64,000 bases of DNA from Endomychus coccineus (taxonomy: Eukaryota; Arthropoda; Insecta; Coleoptera; Endomychidae), in contig OY294067.1 of assembly GCA_958510875.1 (NCBI GenBank), forward strand, positions 275,510,742 through 275,574,741, written 5' to 3'. The notes beneath the pieces are model-generated. The model was not told the DNA's origin, ran no database searches, and worked only from the letters and a program-made list of their open reading frames with translations. The position numbers were made by a program, and so were the translations under genes. Shown in pieces: positions 32,160-43,879 of the stretch (positions are counted from its first letter, which is position 1; each line of letters begins with the position of its first letter).

Positions 32160-33900
32160 TGCATAATTCAATTCTTGATTGAATATCAGCAAATCAACTT
32201 GGTAAAGGACTAGCTTGTTGATTATCATAAAACATTCCACGAGTCTTCAGCAAGTTTTCCTATTCTCAGGTACGTAAATCATTATACAGAACAAGTAGAA
32301 AGAAAAATTTAGGGCAAATAAGCACGAATCTCACTTCTGACATTAAATTTTATACAAGTCCCTGTCAATCCGAGTATCTAACAAAATTAAATTAATGGCT
32401 AGACATCAGTTACAATTTGTAATATAAGTAGAGTAAAAAAAGTGTTGTTTATCTTGTTTAGTAACTGCTATATCATATAGGAGATCTACTCCTAGTCTGG
32501 ATATCTTAATATGGTTACAATTGACTGAATTGGTTGAACAATTGATTTTATTCAAATGAACTTAATTGGAAAGTAATTGAAAACGATAAAATCCTGTAAT
32601 TCCTCGGTAGATGGAAGAATCAGTTCTAGGGATATGATTTGGCAACGCAACACAAAAGTATTTCAGAAACAATGTGTACAGTAACATAACTCCGTAAGAA
32701 ATGTTTCATGAAATTTAAAGTTGGAAGTCCAGTTGGCAGGAAAGCGTAGTATTTCGGAACGATATGAGGTGGTTCGTCGTACCAAGCTCGGCCTGTTTAC
32801 TAGTCCGGGCGGGTTATTTGTGAAATATGCGATGTACTGACACTTGTAACGTGGAACCGAGAAGCATGCAATGCAGCAATAAAATTTTACGGCGTTCTCT
32901 TAGCTAAACCCTGCCGTTAACTTCCCCGAAAGGAAGACTTCAATTGTTATTCCAGTGAATATATTATCTGAGCACGATAAGCCTGTACACATGCATTACT
33001 TAACAATTGCAAATCACTAAATTAGGGCGGAACTTTCTTACCGCATGCCGCCCATAAGTCTTGGAATATTTATAGGGGATGCGTTTGATATAATCTTACA
33101 ATTTATGCATCATTGTTGATAATTTGATGAACGTGTTAGTGGGCGAGGGATTCGTCTAAGACTCACTACGGTTGACATTATTCACATTATTCCGCTCTAT
33201 CGATTGTTTTTCTACAAACCTTGGCGACTTCCCAAGTATAGGACTTTCCATCAATTATAACATCATGTCACTACCATCTTTGTACATATACAGATTGGCT
33301 TTATACACTCAAAGCATAGATTTATCTTATAATGAACTGCGATCAATCGATTAGCTTGTATCAGTTTGTTAGTACAATTTTCTGCTTTCGGAAACTTCTG
33401 CTGGTGAAATGTATGATTGTAGGGCAGAATATATATTAGAATAATTCAGAAACAGGTAATGAAAGATATTAAATTATACTCCACGTAACATCGAAATTTT
33501 ATTCAAATGATCTACATAATGTATTTCTATGTCTTCTACTGACAGCTGACATGAGGTTGACTTTCAAAATTATTGACACTAATAAGTACAACAAACAAAC
33601 CGCCGGTAGAAGCCGTTATCTCATGCTAATTTATCATTATTATTGAATTAAAGAAACATTATTTTGTTTTTATACAACTTTTAATAATATCATGTAAACG
33701 TTACTATAGTTTCAACACTGTAATGCTATTATCAAACAGATACAAACTTATGCAGTTAACAATAAACAGTTCAAGTATAGATAGGAACTAAAGGTACAGG
33801 TGGTCAAATTCGAGCCACATCATTAAGATTTCGGGAACTATAAGAGGTACAAGGAAGGTTAAATTGAGGCAAAGTTGCGCATTTTGATGCTCAACAAAAT
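32160..33900. other. Unassigned sequence
   Basis: No domain or repeat boundary recognised. Confidence 0.45.
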
Positions 33901-34339
33901 GTTACTTGGAAATTGCAAAATGCCGAATGCTTCAGAAGATATTTGTAAATAACCGAAATTTAATTTTTCCTTTGTCATTCTTGATACCATTCATCTCAAA
34001 TTTCCGTCACCACCCGACCGGTGCATCATTGAAAAATAAAGGTGAATTTGAATTCAGAAACAATCGGTGCACCAATGGACTCTCATCAATAATAACTATG
34101 ATAGTTTGCAGTTTGACTTTTATTATATTGTGTCAAAGTAATTGTATTTTTGCAACGCAAAAAAACTCGATATGCTTCAAATTTACTATTCTCTGCATAG
34201 AAATTCGCAACATATTGTGCAGTATTCAGATCGGCCCCAAATATATTATAAATATTATGGTATGGTAGATAGAAATCCTAACCTCTATTGGAGCTTTGGT
34301 ATACCTCGAAATTCATATGGAAATCGAATGGATGCTGAA

Positions 34340-34700
34340 ACTGCCTAGGGTATTATTAATGCGATAAGTTAGGCTTACATTCTCGTAACAATTTTCACAG
34401 AGCTTTGATCGCAGGCTACCGCAAAACCGCAAAGGTTCAACCCGGCAAATTTCCCAAGATCTGAATTTGGCAGCCACACGTATTCATAGAGTGTTGAGAA
34501 AAACACACTCGCCCTTATAAACTACACATCAGTCAAGAACTTAGGCCTGGACATAGCGATAGAAGTCTTCAGTTTTGCAATTGGCTAAATGAGAAATTTT
34601 TTGAACAGAATAGTTTGTAGTGATGAATGTAACTTCTCAACAAACGATCTGTTCAATCGGAATAATGAAAATTATTATTCTGTTGAGTACCCGCAACAAA
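34340..34700 (+). pseudogene. Mariner-related transposase fragment
   Basis: In shifting plus-strand frames I read RQISQDLNLAATRIHRVLRK (second helix-turn-helix) and then FCNWLNEKFFEQNSLYSDEC with NFSTNDLFNRNNENYYSVEY. This matches the SDE-T-NG--NR-N-YW--ENP block around the first catalytic Asp in transposases of the same group as 9.6-10.7 kb. The rest is missing or unreadable, and no ITRs were found. Confidence 0.65.
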
Positions 34701-34807
34701 ACTGCGAAGCAAGAAGATAGGTAGCAGAGTGAGTTGTGCATTACGGTAGTTATTATTTAATATTCTAAGAGTTCTTTGAAAGACAGAGAAAAAATTGTTT
34801 TGGTATA

Positions 34808-35128
34808 CTTTTTTTTTTGGGAGGTGGTTGATACCCTTCATGGGCACTTTATGGCCTTTAAAATCCTATAAGGTAGTGTGGGAGTCCCTGAGTTCGAGTT
34901 TAATAACCTCTGATATACCCACTAAACACTCCACCTCGTGTGGTAGGCTCGATTCTGCAAGCAGGGCAGTCCCGATGACACTAAGGCTTGGCGGCCCATT
35001 GTATCTTGCCTCACCACTTTCTCGGGCCATCGGAAAAATTCCACAGTCGCTGAGATTCGAACCCGCGACCAGCAGCCACAGTGATTAGAAGATCGATGCT
35101 TCCACCACTGAGCCTTCCCTTTCCCCAT
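34808..35128 (-). mobile_element. tRNA-derived SINE
   Basis: Read on the minus strand, the element starts with a tRNA-like head: A-box region GGCTCAGTGGTGGAAGC, then B-box GGTTCGAATCTC near 35.05 kb. It continues about 240 bp with no coding potential and ends in a run of A (T10 at 34809-34818 on the plus strand). The internal Pol III promoter and A-tail define it as a SINE; I could not find a convincing target duplication. Its B box is intact. Confidence 0.8.
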
Positions 35129-36620
35129 TTAGGATATTGTTGTAGGACACCTTTATGAATCTCTATTGATTCTAATGTATTCAATTTGAAACCTTCGGTT
35201 TGATTATGTGAATGCTTAGGCTATCTAAATTGGGAAAGGTATGACCTGTTTGTAAAAAAAAATGGTTAGCAAAGATTGAGTCTGTTTTGTTAGGTCTGCA
35301 AGAAAGAAAATATCCTTGGTATCTAAGTTTAAAATTACAAGTTCCACCTTTATAAAAGTTGTCACAGTCTGGGCAAATCAGATTATGAGCTCCAGGGTTA
35401 CTATATTCATTGGTTTAAATATAAAACTAGATTAAAAACTCTTATAAGAATATCCAGTTTACATAAAACTCTTCGATTGGTTATTTGCTTTGTTTCATGG
35501 CTACACGCCACGTGAGAATGGGCATGACCCTCATGGTTTACATCTAGAACAGTATCCCGGGTGAACTAACCCAAGTTTTAATAGTCCAGTTTATGAAGCA
35601 TTTTTACTACGAATTTTTTTCCGATCTATGAATTTTTACGAAATTTGGTGCGTGGGTTCCTGAAGGGTCCAGAATGGTGGGTGTTGCAAATGAGAACGCT
35701 CTTATATGGGAAGATTTAAAGGAAGTGTTATTCAACAAACATTTTCAGGCTCATCTCTATTCTGTTGGTAATATTTGCATTTGGATGTCAGCTTGTTTGA
35801 ATATTACGTATTATGTATGAGGGAACAGTATCTAAACAGAAGAGGTTTAATTAAATGTTAACTGCAGCACGTTAGTGTCCGTGCATGGAATGCGATACAC
35901 ATACAAAGAGGAGAGCTGTATGGCAGTGGCAACTGATGCATCGTTGAACACGTCAGGTTAGCGTCATGCGAACCGCTAAACAAGTTGACATCTTTATGGC
36001 CCCATAAACTGGACTTAACTTCATGAGTTCGGCTTTAAATAATTATACTCGGATTAGTGCAACAGGGCCACGCTGAAACGACCTTATTCCTCTCTGCAGT
36101 TCTAACAAGTCTACTGCGAATTTAATGTGTGCGACGGGACCACGTTAACCCTTATGAAATACTGTTTTAGCACTTTTTAACTTTTCATTATTAAAACAAA
36201 CTTAATGCGAACAACTGGCCAATTTACTTCACACACGACTTAATTCGAGCTATGCCTCAACGCGCACATTTTCAATTAACCGACTCATGACTTATCATGT
36301 CCATTCCTGCATAAAACCCATTGGGTTGCATAAAATAAAAATATTCCCTATGCATAGAATACCGCAACGTTGATATTTATTTGTTTCGCTCTTTAGATGG
36401 AGAGGGGAAATTATTCAAAAATTAGCTATGGGGGAAGGATCAAAATGAGAAAATGATATCATCATCAAGACGTTCAATTGCACTGGAACTAATTATTTCA
36501 AATGTATGCTTCTGTACTAATTGATCACAATAAAATGAATAGCTATCAATAAGGATTTTTCTTACATAACATAACAAAATAATTAAGTGAAAACAACAAC
36601 AATTAACTTATGACAATATT
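35129..36620. other. Unassigned sequence
   Basis: No coding domain, RNA gene or repeat edge recognised. Confidence 0.45.
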
Positions 36621-36767
36621 TACCTGGGAGGTTTTAGCAGGTAAGCTCGTTTCTTAGAGTGAGTCCTGCCCTACTATGAATGGTAGGTCCAAAGCTCCCG
36701 GTGTGCATCAAACATTTCCTCACCCCAAAAAAAATAATAAAAGATTAGTTTGGTTAGGTTAAATTGT

Positions 36768-36784
36768 GTTAGGTTAGGTTAGGT
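36768..36784 (+). repeat. TTAGG repeat tract 1
   Basis: Three and a half uninterrupted GTTAG units, with a further GGTTAGGTT a little upstream. TTAGG is the common insect telomere unit; here it is interstitial and directly downstream of an A-rich 3' end. Confidence 0.85.
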
Positions 36785-37608
36785 AAGGTACCTGGAAAGC
36801 AGGAGCCTCTTCACTTGCGTGGAGCCTGAAACCGCAACCAGGTTTGTCTCCAGGTGGCGGATAGAGGAATGCTCAAGGTCCTGTTGCCAGCAGGGTCAAG
36901 GGTAGAAGTAGACATGCTCCCGTGGACCAACAGGCACCCAGACCCTGGATAGATTATGGACTCCCAGTCACATGTTCCTGAGAAGAAGGTGACGGATAGA
37001 TTGTGGCTGATACGGATGATCTATATGTTCCAGAAGAGTAAGTTATCCCAACATAGATAACTTAATGAAACACATAGGAAATATCCAAAAAGTGATGAAG
37101 TACTAAAGACGCATTAACCTGAATATTGGGAACAAACAATATTTTGGTACAAAACAGAAACACCACAGGAAACATCCATAGCGAGATGAAGTACTAGAAA
37201 CCCAGAAACCATAACAGCTTGGTACAAACAGAATCACCATAGGAAGTTATCCATAGAGAGATAAATAACTAGGACTAAAAATACCGTAAAATTGGGCATC
37301 AACCATATTACAGTATAAACAGACGAACGTGACCATCAACGTAAACAACAATGCAGATATCGGCGTAACATCAACGTAAATATCAACATAAACATCAAAG
37401 GAAACTCACATCGATATAACATCGAGAAACACAAGAAAAAAACGCAGTCCATATCCTGAAGTAATGCGATAAGTGGTTCCGGGGTATGGATGAAAATAGG
37501 AGAGGTTTTAGCAGGTATGCTGTAACTTAGAGTGAGTCCTGCACTACCTGAAGTGATAGATAAAGCTGACGGTGTGTATAAAGCATTTCCTCTCCACCGA
37601 AAAAAAAA

Positions 37609-37621
37609 GGTTAGGTTAGGT
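37609..37621 (+). repeat. TTAGG repeat tract 2
   Basis: GGTTAGGTTAGGT directly abuts a nine-A run that closes the upstream unit, then reads into the next unit. Confidence 0.85.
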
Positions 37622-38140
37622 AAAGTTCCGGGAAAGCAGGAGCCTTCTCTTGTGCAGGGTCTGTACTGCATCCAGGCGAGTCCCCAGCTGGCGGATAGTG
37701 AAATGCTCACGGCCCTGTTGTCAGCAGGGTCGAGGGTAGGAATGAAACTAAAAGTATCTCACGTGGACCAACTGGCGCCCATACACTGGATAGATTATGG
37801 CTCCAAATCATATGCTCCTGGGAAGAAGGTGATCCATATGTTCCGGTTATATGTAGTATGTTATCTCATCACAGATAATTTACTAAGACAAAGAGTCCAT
37901 AAATATGACCATCAATCATATTATGGTACAATACATCGAAATTCGATATAATGAAAGAGACAAAAATAGACAATGAGTCCTTGAAAGATAGAGTGCCCTT
38001 TGGATATGAAGTAATGCTCACGCGGTTTCGGACCAAAGAGTGAAGATAGGAGAGGTTTTAGCAGGTATGCCCGTTTTTAAAGTGAATCCTGTACTACCAG
38101 GAGTGATAGATCCAAAGCTCCTGGTATGCATGAAGCATTT

Positions 38141-39060
38141 CCTCTACTGCTGTAATACAAGTCTTATATTGATCATTCAAAATTTTTTTTCGTTATTTTT
38201 TTTACCTTTGAAATACTGTGTTTGTATTAACACTTCTACTCTGATTTTAAAAAATTTTCACTCCATCTGAATTTGGAAAGGTGTGTCCTGTTTCTAAAAT
38301 ATAATTGTATGAGGATGAATGAGTTTATTGAGTCTATAAGGTCGAAAATGATCCTTATATATAATTTTGGCTTGATGAAATGAAAATTTTGCATAACCAG
38401 AGTAGAGGTTTTAAATTCATCACACTAGAATTAGTAGAAATTTTCGATGATTTAAAAAATAGCGACAGCAAAATTTCAAATGATTATACTTGTACTATAG
38501 CATTCTATTCCATGTCTTGATGACATAAAATTTCCAGTGATCCATTTACTTTGTACCTTCTTAGTACATCTAACTCCTGATTAACTGGACTCTATTATCA
38601 TATTTCAATTATTCCAGCAATGTATTTTCCTATATTCAAACCGAAATCCTACTTGTTACTTGTATCTTATTTTGACTAGAATAGAATTAAATATTTATTA
38701 GCCTAGAGTAATTTCAAATTATATAGTTAAATTTGTATAAAATGTAATATATTTGGAGGGTCAAAACATGTATTTGAATATGAGACAAGAGTAAAACGTA
38801 GAAACAAGTACGTAGAGTTTACAGTATAAATAATAAAATATATTTAAGACACAAAATAACATCAAGATTGTAACTGACCACACATATTCGGCTGAAATAA
38901 AAAACTGTTGTTCTTTTTTGAAAATTTTAATATCACTCATATCTTTCATATGTCAAGATGTTATAAAATTTAATGGGAGAGTACAATGGACCTCTCTCGG
39001 TTAGTTTAAATCGATGTTTGGGATATACGAACATTTCTACGTATTTCTTGTGTCATAACA
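38141..39060. other. Unassigned AT-rich sequence
   Basis: No recognisable feature. Confidence 0.45.
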
Positions 39061-39730
39061 GCTTCCCTGTTCATATTGAACCTCCCATTCCATTGCAAAA
39101 GATAATTTGAATAATTCCTTGGAGACGACGTTAGTGGATCCCTAGAGCCCCAGGTGCGACGCAGTCTAAATCTGACACCGGAATCGTGATCAGCAACCCC
39201 AAAAAACCCCGAGAGACGATTTTTGTTGCGTTTCTGAGCATATTAAAAAATAGCCTTCTGGAGAATACCTAGGTAATCAGAGTATTCTGACCACCAGGTG
39301 ACTGTTAAGTGTCATGATCATGACCGGAAACCTCAAGAGAACCTCCCTAACAAGTTTCACTTCATTGCAGAAGATTTGTTGATGAATTTCATGGAGACGA
39401 TGTGGGTACCAGGAACCTCGAATCGTGATCAGCGACCCTGAAATACACCGAGAGACGATTTTGATCGCGTTTCTGAGCATATTGAAATATAGTCCCTGGA
39501 GAAGACATCGGTAATCATGATATTCTGACCACCAGATAACTATTGAGGGTAATGGTCATGACCGGAAACCGCAGGAGAACCTCCCTAACTTTCAATCTGT
39601 TGCAGAAGTCACCTGCAGATGACTTTGGTACTATGCTAAGCACTAAGCTGGGCTCTAGGTAGTATCGGGCAACGGAATAGTGATCAGCGCCCCATAAGCC
39701 TCCGAGTTAGAAATTCAGGGCTATTTCGGT
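39061..39730. repeat. ~240-bp tandem repeat, about 2.7 copies
   Basis: Shared words recur with a period of 239-255 bp: GGAGACGA, GAATCGTGATCAGC (39181, 39420, variant at 39675), CCGAGAGACGATTTT, CGTTTCTGAGCATATT, TATTCTGACCACCAG, CATGACCGGAAACC and GAGAACCTCCCTAAC. The copies are diverged by point changes and small indels. It is more GC-rich than the flanks. A satellite-like origin is likely; the apparent minus-strand frame across it is not conserved between copies. Confidence 0.85.
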
Positions 39731-41103
39731 TATATCTGGGAATTTGTTTTTCATATTGAATTTCAGTTCCTAAAAGTACATCCAAAGAGATGCATTTTCC
39801 TCTATAGAAATGTGAAAATGTAAGTTATACAAAAAAAAAACTGGTAACATTTCTTCTAAATGGCCTGTTGAATCGATAAAAAAAAGTCAAAATCGGTTCA
39901 GTTGATTGTTTTTTCGACCTTTTTTGCTTTATTTTCTCGACTATATAGACGAATCCTTTATAGTTGATATGCATCGAGTTGAGAGGGTGGACGATCCTTA
40001 CATGTTTCCAATCAACGACGCCCAATCAATTTGGGAAATTAGTGATAGCGAAACCATCAGATTAACATATTGTAACGCAAGATGTTACAAAAAACAACAA
40101 ATAGTGGATCAGCTTAGACAAAATAGGATAAGAATAACATAATTTTAAGCATATACTGCGCCCAAAATGTTTAAATCATTTCTTGTCATTGATGAAATAA
40201 ATATTTTCTTTCAGGTAAACACATTCTGAAGAAGTGAAAGCAAGTGAGAGTCTTGGGCCAAGAATCAATTGGCAAAACTGAGGCGAAATCTGGAGCAAGG
40301 GCGTCAAAAACAAAAGCCTCATCATCATCATTATTTGAGGGGAGGAGGCTTGCCCCCAAATGCATTTAGGCCACTTAGTTGGGCCCATTGTGCGCCCCGT
40401 GGTCAGAAGTTAGACAGACAAATCTATTTTCTTCTTGAATTATCATTTTTGGATATATGAAGTAGATGTTGTTTTGTACTATGTGGTTACTCAATTTAGT
40501 TATTATTTGGGTTGAGGGATCATTATTTACTGCGATTTGTTTGATTTAATTTATTCCCTGTTAAAAATGTGACAATGAGCTGTGTATTATGGAGTAGTGG
40601 GTGAAATCACAGATGATATATTTCCATAGAAAGGAGGTTATATGTATAACAACGCTGCACGATTCATTTCAATCAATTTTTTTGGATGAAAGTGCTGTGA
40701 TTTGAGAAATTTCTATTTGAATTCTATCTCCACTAGATTCTACCGTCACTTTGTATAGAAATGTGTGCGATGCACTGAAAATTGAAAATTCTATGTACAA
40801 TAGAAAACACTTCAAAGTGTTATACTTAGACCTAACTGAATATAGACACAAAGCCTCAAAAACCGACAAGCACTTGCAATATCGATAAAATAGTGCTTTA
40901 TACGCTGCTAAAGTGTAATAGGACCGATATCGCCTATTTAACTTTTCATATTTGAACTCTAAATTGGATTTACGAGAGTTTTAGCGTAATTTAATAAGCA
41001 ATTATCGGTTAACACGCAGTCCAAACGGCTTTTATGATCTAATCCAGAGTATGTATTGTAGTTACATCGCCCGGTTTAATAGCTGCTATCAAATTTACCA
41101 CTT
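39731..41103. other. Unassigned; one short unrecognised frame
   Basis: An ATG at 39968 opens a 58-codon plus-strand frame (MHRVERVDDPYMFPINDAQS, then IWEISDSETIRLTYCNARCY) that I cannot assign. It resembles protein more than noise but has no supporting context. The rest shows nothing. Confidence 0.35.
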
Positions 41104-41442
41104 TTGTCGTTAAATAGTTTACAACAAACATTTATTCTCCTTCTCATCCGCTCTTACGAGCTCTCAAAATTAGGGGGATCGATTGTACGTGCAAATTTTA
41201 TGGATGTCATCAAACAACGTTATGGAATTGAATTCATCTGCAGAACATATTCAACCCACTTTGCGGTTTGTGACAGTGCAACAAGAAATGTGTTGCTGGC
41301 CAGACTTTCATTCTTCGATGAATTCCAGGGTGGTAAGCCTTCGAGACTCACACTTATATTGATATTGCAATGTGACGACGTATTAAAAGTTTTTTCAATT
41401 TGGCTTACCTCATCCTGTGAAAACCAGCATGGTCTCTTTTGA
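41104..41442 (+). CDS. Unrecognised 112-codon open frame
   Basis: I do not recognise this protein. The frame opens with TTG; the first in-frame ATG gives about 80 residues beginning MDVIKQRYGIEFICRTYSTH and continuing FAVCDSATRNVLLARLSFFD with FQGGKPSRL, ending HGLF. There are no membrane segments or obvious motifs. It might be an exon, a relic of a transposon protein, or chance. No poly(A) signal or partner exon is evident. Confidence 0.25.
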   Translation: MSLNSLQQTFILLLIRSYELSKLGGSIVRANFMDVIKQRYGIEFICRTYSTHFAVCDSATRNVLLARLSFFDEFQGGKPSRLTLILILQCDDVLKVFSIWLTSSCENQHGLF

Positions 41443-42365
41443 TATAGTTTCAAGTTTTTCGTGGATACTGATCGGTAAAAATAGGATCAGAACCACAACT
41501 TTTTTATATCGTTCACAAAGATTGGGGTTCTGATAGCAATATTGATTTGACACTTCAATCTTCCACTACCAACTTCTCCAACGTTTCATTGAAATTAAAT
41601 TCGTTGGCTTGATCCTCAGTTAAAGAGGATTTTGAAAGAACAGATGATGAAGACAACAACGAAAGTAGAAGGGCCTGTAGAAGTGCAACTTTCGGAATAA
41701 GAATACTCGACTAGTTATACACCTGTCGGTGGCTTTAACATTTTTCATTCTTCTTAATTAATTTAGACATAAATTGTCATTGTTTTAAGTATGCTTACTT
41801 TCCCGGCGCGCCCGCCAATTTACATTTATGGATATTTACTTCTAAGATAAATTCTCAATAGTAAAATCACAAGAGAGTGAGAATAAATTCACAATGATTG
41901 GGCAGATCCTCGAAAACTTGTTGCCAATCAACAGTCACGAGACCCAGAACGGCTTTTGCCGAATGGCAACAAGTTTGAGAACATCTCTGGAAAATAATTT
42001 TCGAATTTATCGAATTCTCGTGTGGTATTCTGTAGACTATTTCCCGTATTATGAAGTAGACCAATCACCATTTTTGAAATAAATCTTGTTGAAATAAGTC
42101 ATTAAATCCCTAGACTCGTTTCCTGCAGTTACATTTTTGTCCTCCATGTTGTTGTTTGTAAAAAAATTGTGAGAAAATGTAAAATTTTATTATCAATAGA
42201 ATTCTTTGTTATTGGCTTTAAGTTATTCAGGAAATAATCTAGCCGTATGTGATTCAAGCTATCGGGGGTAAGTAAGCTATAAAATCACATACTTAAAATG
42301 AAAAATTTCAAGTCTGTAGGTCATTTAGTTCCGAAGTTAAGCGAAAGCAAAGTTTCGCATTTATG
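41443..42365. other. Unassigned; palindromic word at 42.25 kb
   Basis: TATGTGATT and AATCACATA form a small inverted pair near 42248-42294, which may be a terminus of the Helitron-type remnant that follows. No genes are seen. Confidence 0.35.
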
Positions 42366-42389
42366 ACACTCATTCACTCACTCACTCAT
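42366..42389. repeat. Short (ACTC)n-like tract
   Basis: CACTCATTCACTCACTCACTC is a short simple repeat. It sits in non-coding sequence upstream of the helicase remnant. Confidence 0.7.
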
Positions 42390-42725
42390 GATCATCAGAA
42401 TAGAACTAGTACTTCCCATAAACTCAGAGAGCTGAAATTTGGTACAGAGTTAGGGTTTAATGGCCACATGAAGGGAAAACTATAAAAACTAGGATAATCG
42501 AAGATCTGGAGTACCTGGTGACCCTTATTTGAAAACACAAGAGCCCAACCCAACCATTAAAGATCGACATACCACCTTTACAAAAAATATTCAACTTTGT
42601 TTGCCTCTTCATTTGATGTCAAAAATCGAAGGTCTGATGTATCTGATGAAGAACCCTCAGCTTGTCTCAGCTGTATTAGAGATATGGTAATGCCCCCATC
42701 TACTATTGGTACATAAAAGAATGCC

Positions 42726-43049
42726 GTGAATTTGATTCAGGAATTATTGCCTATTAAGTCAAAATTTGAGATCATACCCCGGGCATACGTGTACAGAGAA
42801 CAATTCACAATCTGTGTGGCGTATGCCCTAACAATTCACAAGAGCCAAGGTCTAAGTTTAAAAAATGCCCTCATGGACATTGGCACCTCCATATTCTCTT
42901 GTGGTCAAGCGTACGTGGCGCTTTCACGAGTAACCAATCTTCATGGGGTGCACCTCATAAATGTTGACTTCGAGAGTATAAAAGCTCAAGCTTCAGCGAT
43001 CACCGAATACATCTGGCTTAGGCGTAAATACCGCGCCGATTTTTCATAA
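42726..43049 (+). pseudogene. Helitron helicase C-terminal fragment
   Basis: Helitrons encode a Rep nuclease fused to a Pif1-type helicase. This frame has AYALTIHKSQGLSLKNALMD (motif V), IFSCGQAYVALSRVTNLHGV (motif VI) and ITEYIWLRRKYRADFS before the stop, the last ~100 residues of such a helicase. No ATP-binding motif or Rep domain is readable upstream; the frame opens with GTG and upstream frames are broken, so the copy is 5'-truncated. A second, different helicase end lies at 62.9-63.3 kb. Confidence 0.88.
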
Positions 43050-43083
43050 ATTAAACCGTCTAAACCGTCCAAAAGAATAAATA

Positions 43084-43335
43084 ATGAACGCGGATGGGCA
43101 ATACGAAAAACTGTTGCTACTGTACAAGAATCAGAACGGGAAAAAAGGAAAAGAAAGATTTGTAATAATAAAAAAACTACTCCTAAAAAGAAAAAAAAAG
43201 TGTCAAATAAGAAAATCTAATGAAATAAATCAATATGCCCATGTTTCTACAAAAAGAAATGAAATCCCACCAAAAACATTCTGTAAAAAACTAGCCAAGT
43301 CTCGATGGAGCTGCTTGTTTACCTCTAAAAAGTAA
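43084..43335 (+). CDS. Unrecognised lysine-rich ORF next to Helitron remnant
   Basis: An ATG-started 83-codon frame, MNADGQYEKLLLLYKNQNGK followed by a very Lys/Arg-rich middle, ends in the first arm of the inverted repeat. Since the opposite strand of that arm shows coding-like conservation, the C-terminal third here is probably a shadow. The N-terminal part follows the helicase stop by about 35 bp. Function unknown. Confidence 0.2.
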   Translation: MNADGQYEKLLLLYKNQNGKKGKERFVIIKKLLLKRKKKCQIRKSNEINQYAHVSTKRNEIPPKTFCKKLAKSRWSCLFTSKK

Positions 43336-43420
43336 TGAAATCTAGACAAAGTCGTACCAAGTCTAAGGTTCCTTACTGCGATTTCTTTATTATTATAGTT
43401 AATGTTGTGTGACTTGGCCG
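43265..43420 (-). repeat. Inverted repeat arm A with coding-like peptide
   Basis: This 156-bp arm is the reverse complement of 43880-44035, with four differences. Minus-strand translation gives KSHNINYNNKEIAVRNLRLG, TTLSRFHYFLEVNKQLHRDL and ASFLQNVFGGI. Three of the four differences from the partner are third-position synonymous and the fourth is Val/Ile, a pattern expected of protein-coding sequence. The protein is not one I recognise. Confidence 0.75.
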
Positions 43421-43879
43421 TTGAAGGGTACACAAGGGTACAAAACCAGGTGCTCCATGACACCATTGCACCAATCTGTCGCCAGAACCGCTACCCATTG
43501 ACGATGGAAAATTGCCACTTGGAAAACGTTGATTCAAGAACCAGTCAATTGTAGGCTTGATAAAGCTGCGTATTTCAATAATACTTATGTGTAGGCGAGC
43601 CTGGAACAAACAGTATGAAAAATTATTTCCGGTACAGACGGACTTCTAATCAGGAGTTATCGATTTGACGCTCCAAAAAGAAGAGAGCAGAAGTCAGCAT
43701 TGTCAATGCTGAATGCATGTGTTGCACAATCAACAACAGCCTAAAATGAGACACTAGCGTCCAATTACCAATACCAGTATGGGCTATTATCTCGCTTAAC
43801 AAACATAGGTAGTTACAACAGATAACATTACGTGTAAACAAAATTGACTTGTACCCACTAATGTATAAAGAATGTTCAT
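43421..43879. other. Loop between inverted arms
   Basis: 459 bp separating the two arms. Overlapping short frames have no recognisable product. Confidence 0.45.

Larger units (their letters stand above)
36629..38140 (+). repeat. Tandem repeat units related to an R1-type 3' end, with TTAGG tracts
   Basis: Three successive units start with GAGGTTTTAGCAGGTA (about 36.63, 37.50 and 38.05 kb; the last is partial). In the first two, this block ends in CATTTCCTC plus an A-run and is followed by TTAGG repeats, then by GGAAAGCAGGAGCC sequence, GGCGGATAG, CAGCAGGGT and GATAGATTATGG. The GGTTTTAG-GGTA to poly(A) part resembles the 3' UTR of the R1/I-type element ending at 58.15 kb. No long credible reading frame is present; an apparent 139-codon frame runs straight through the A-run and TTAGG tract. 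The units look like non-autonomous retroelement ends arranged in tandem. Confidence 0.7.

Noticed and set aside
34795..35088. A 97-codon plus-strand open frame
   Set aside because: It lies within the SINE and includes its A-tail complement; SINEs do not encode proteins.
37532..37951. A 139-codon plus-strand open frame
   Set aside because: It runs through a poly(A) tract and TTAGG repeats at a unit junction, and the corresponding frame is not open in the neighbouring unit.
39061..39730. CRISPR-like array
   Set aside because: The periodicity is about 240 bp with diverged units and no short direct repeats separated by unique spacers; the context is eukaryotic.
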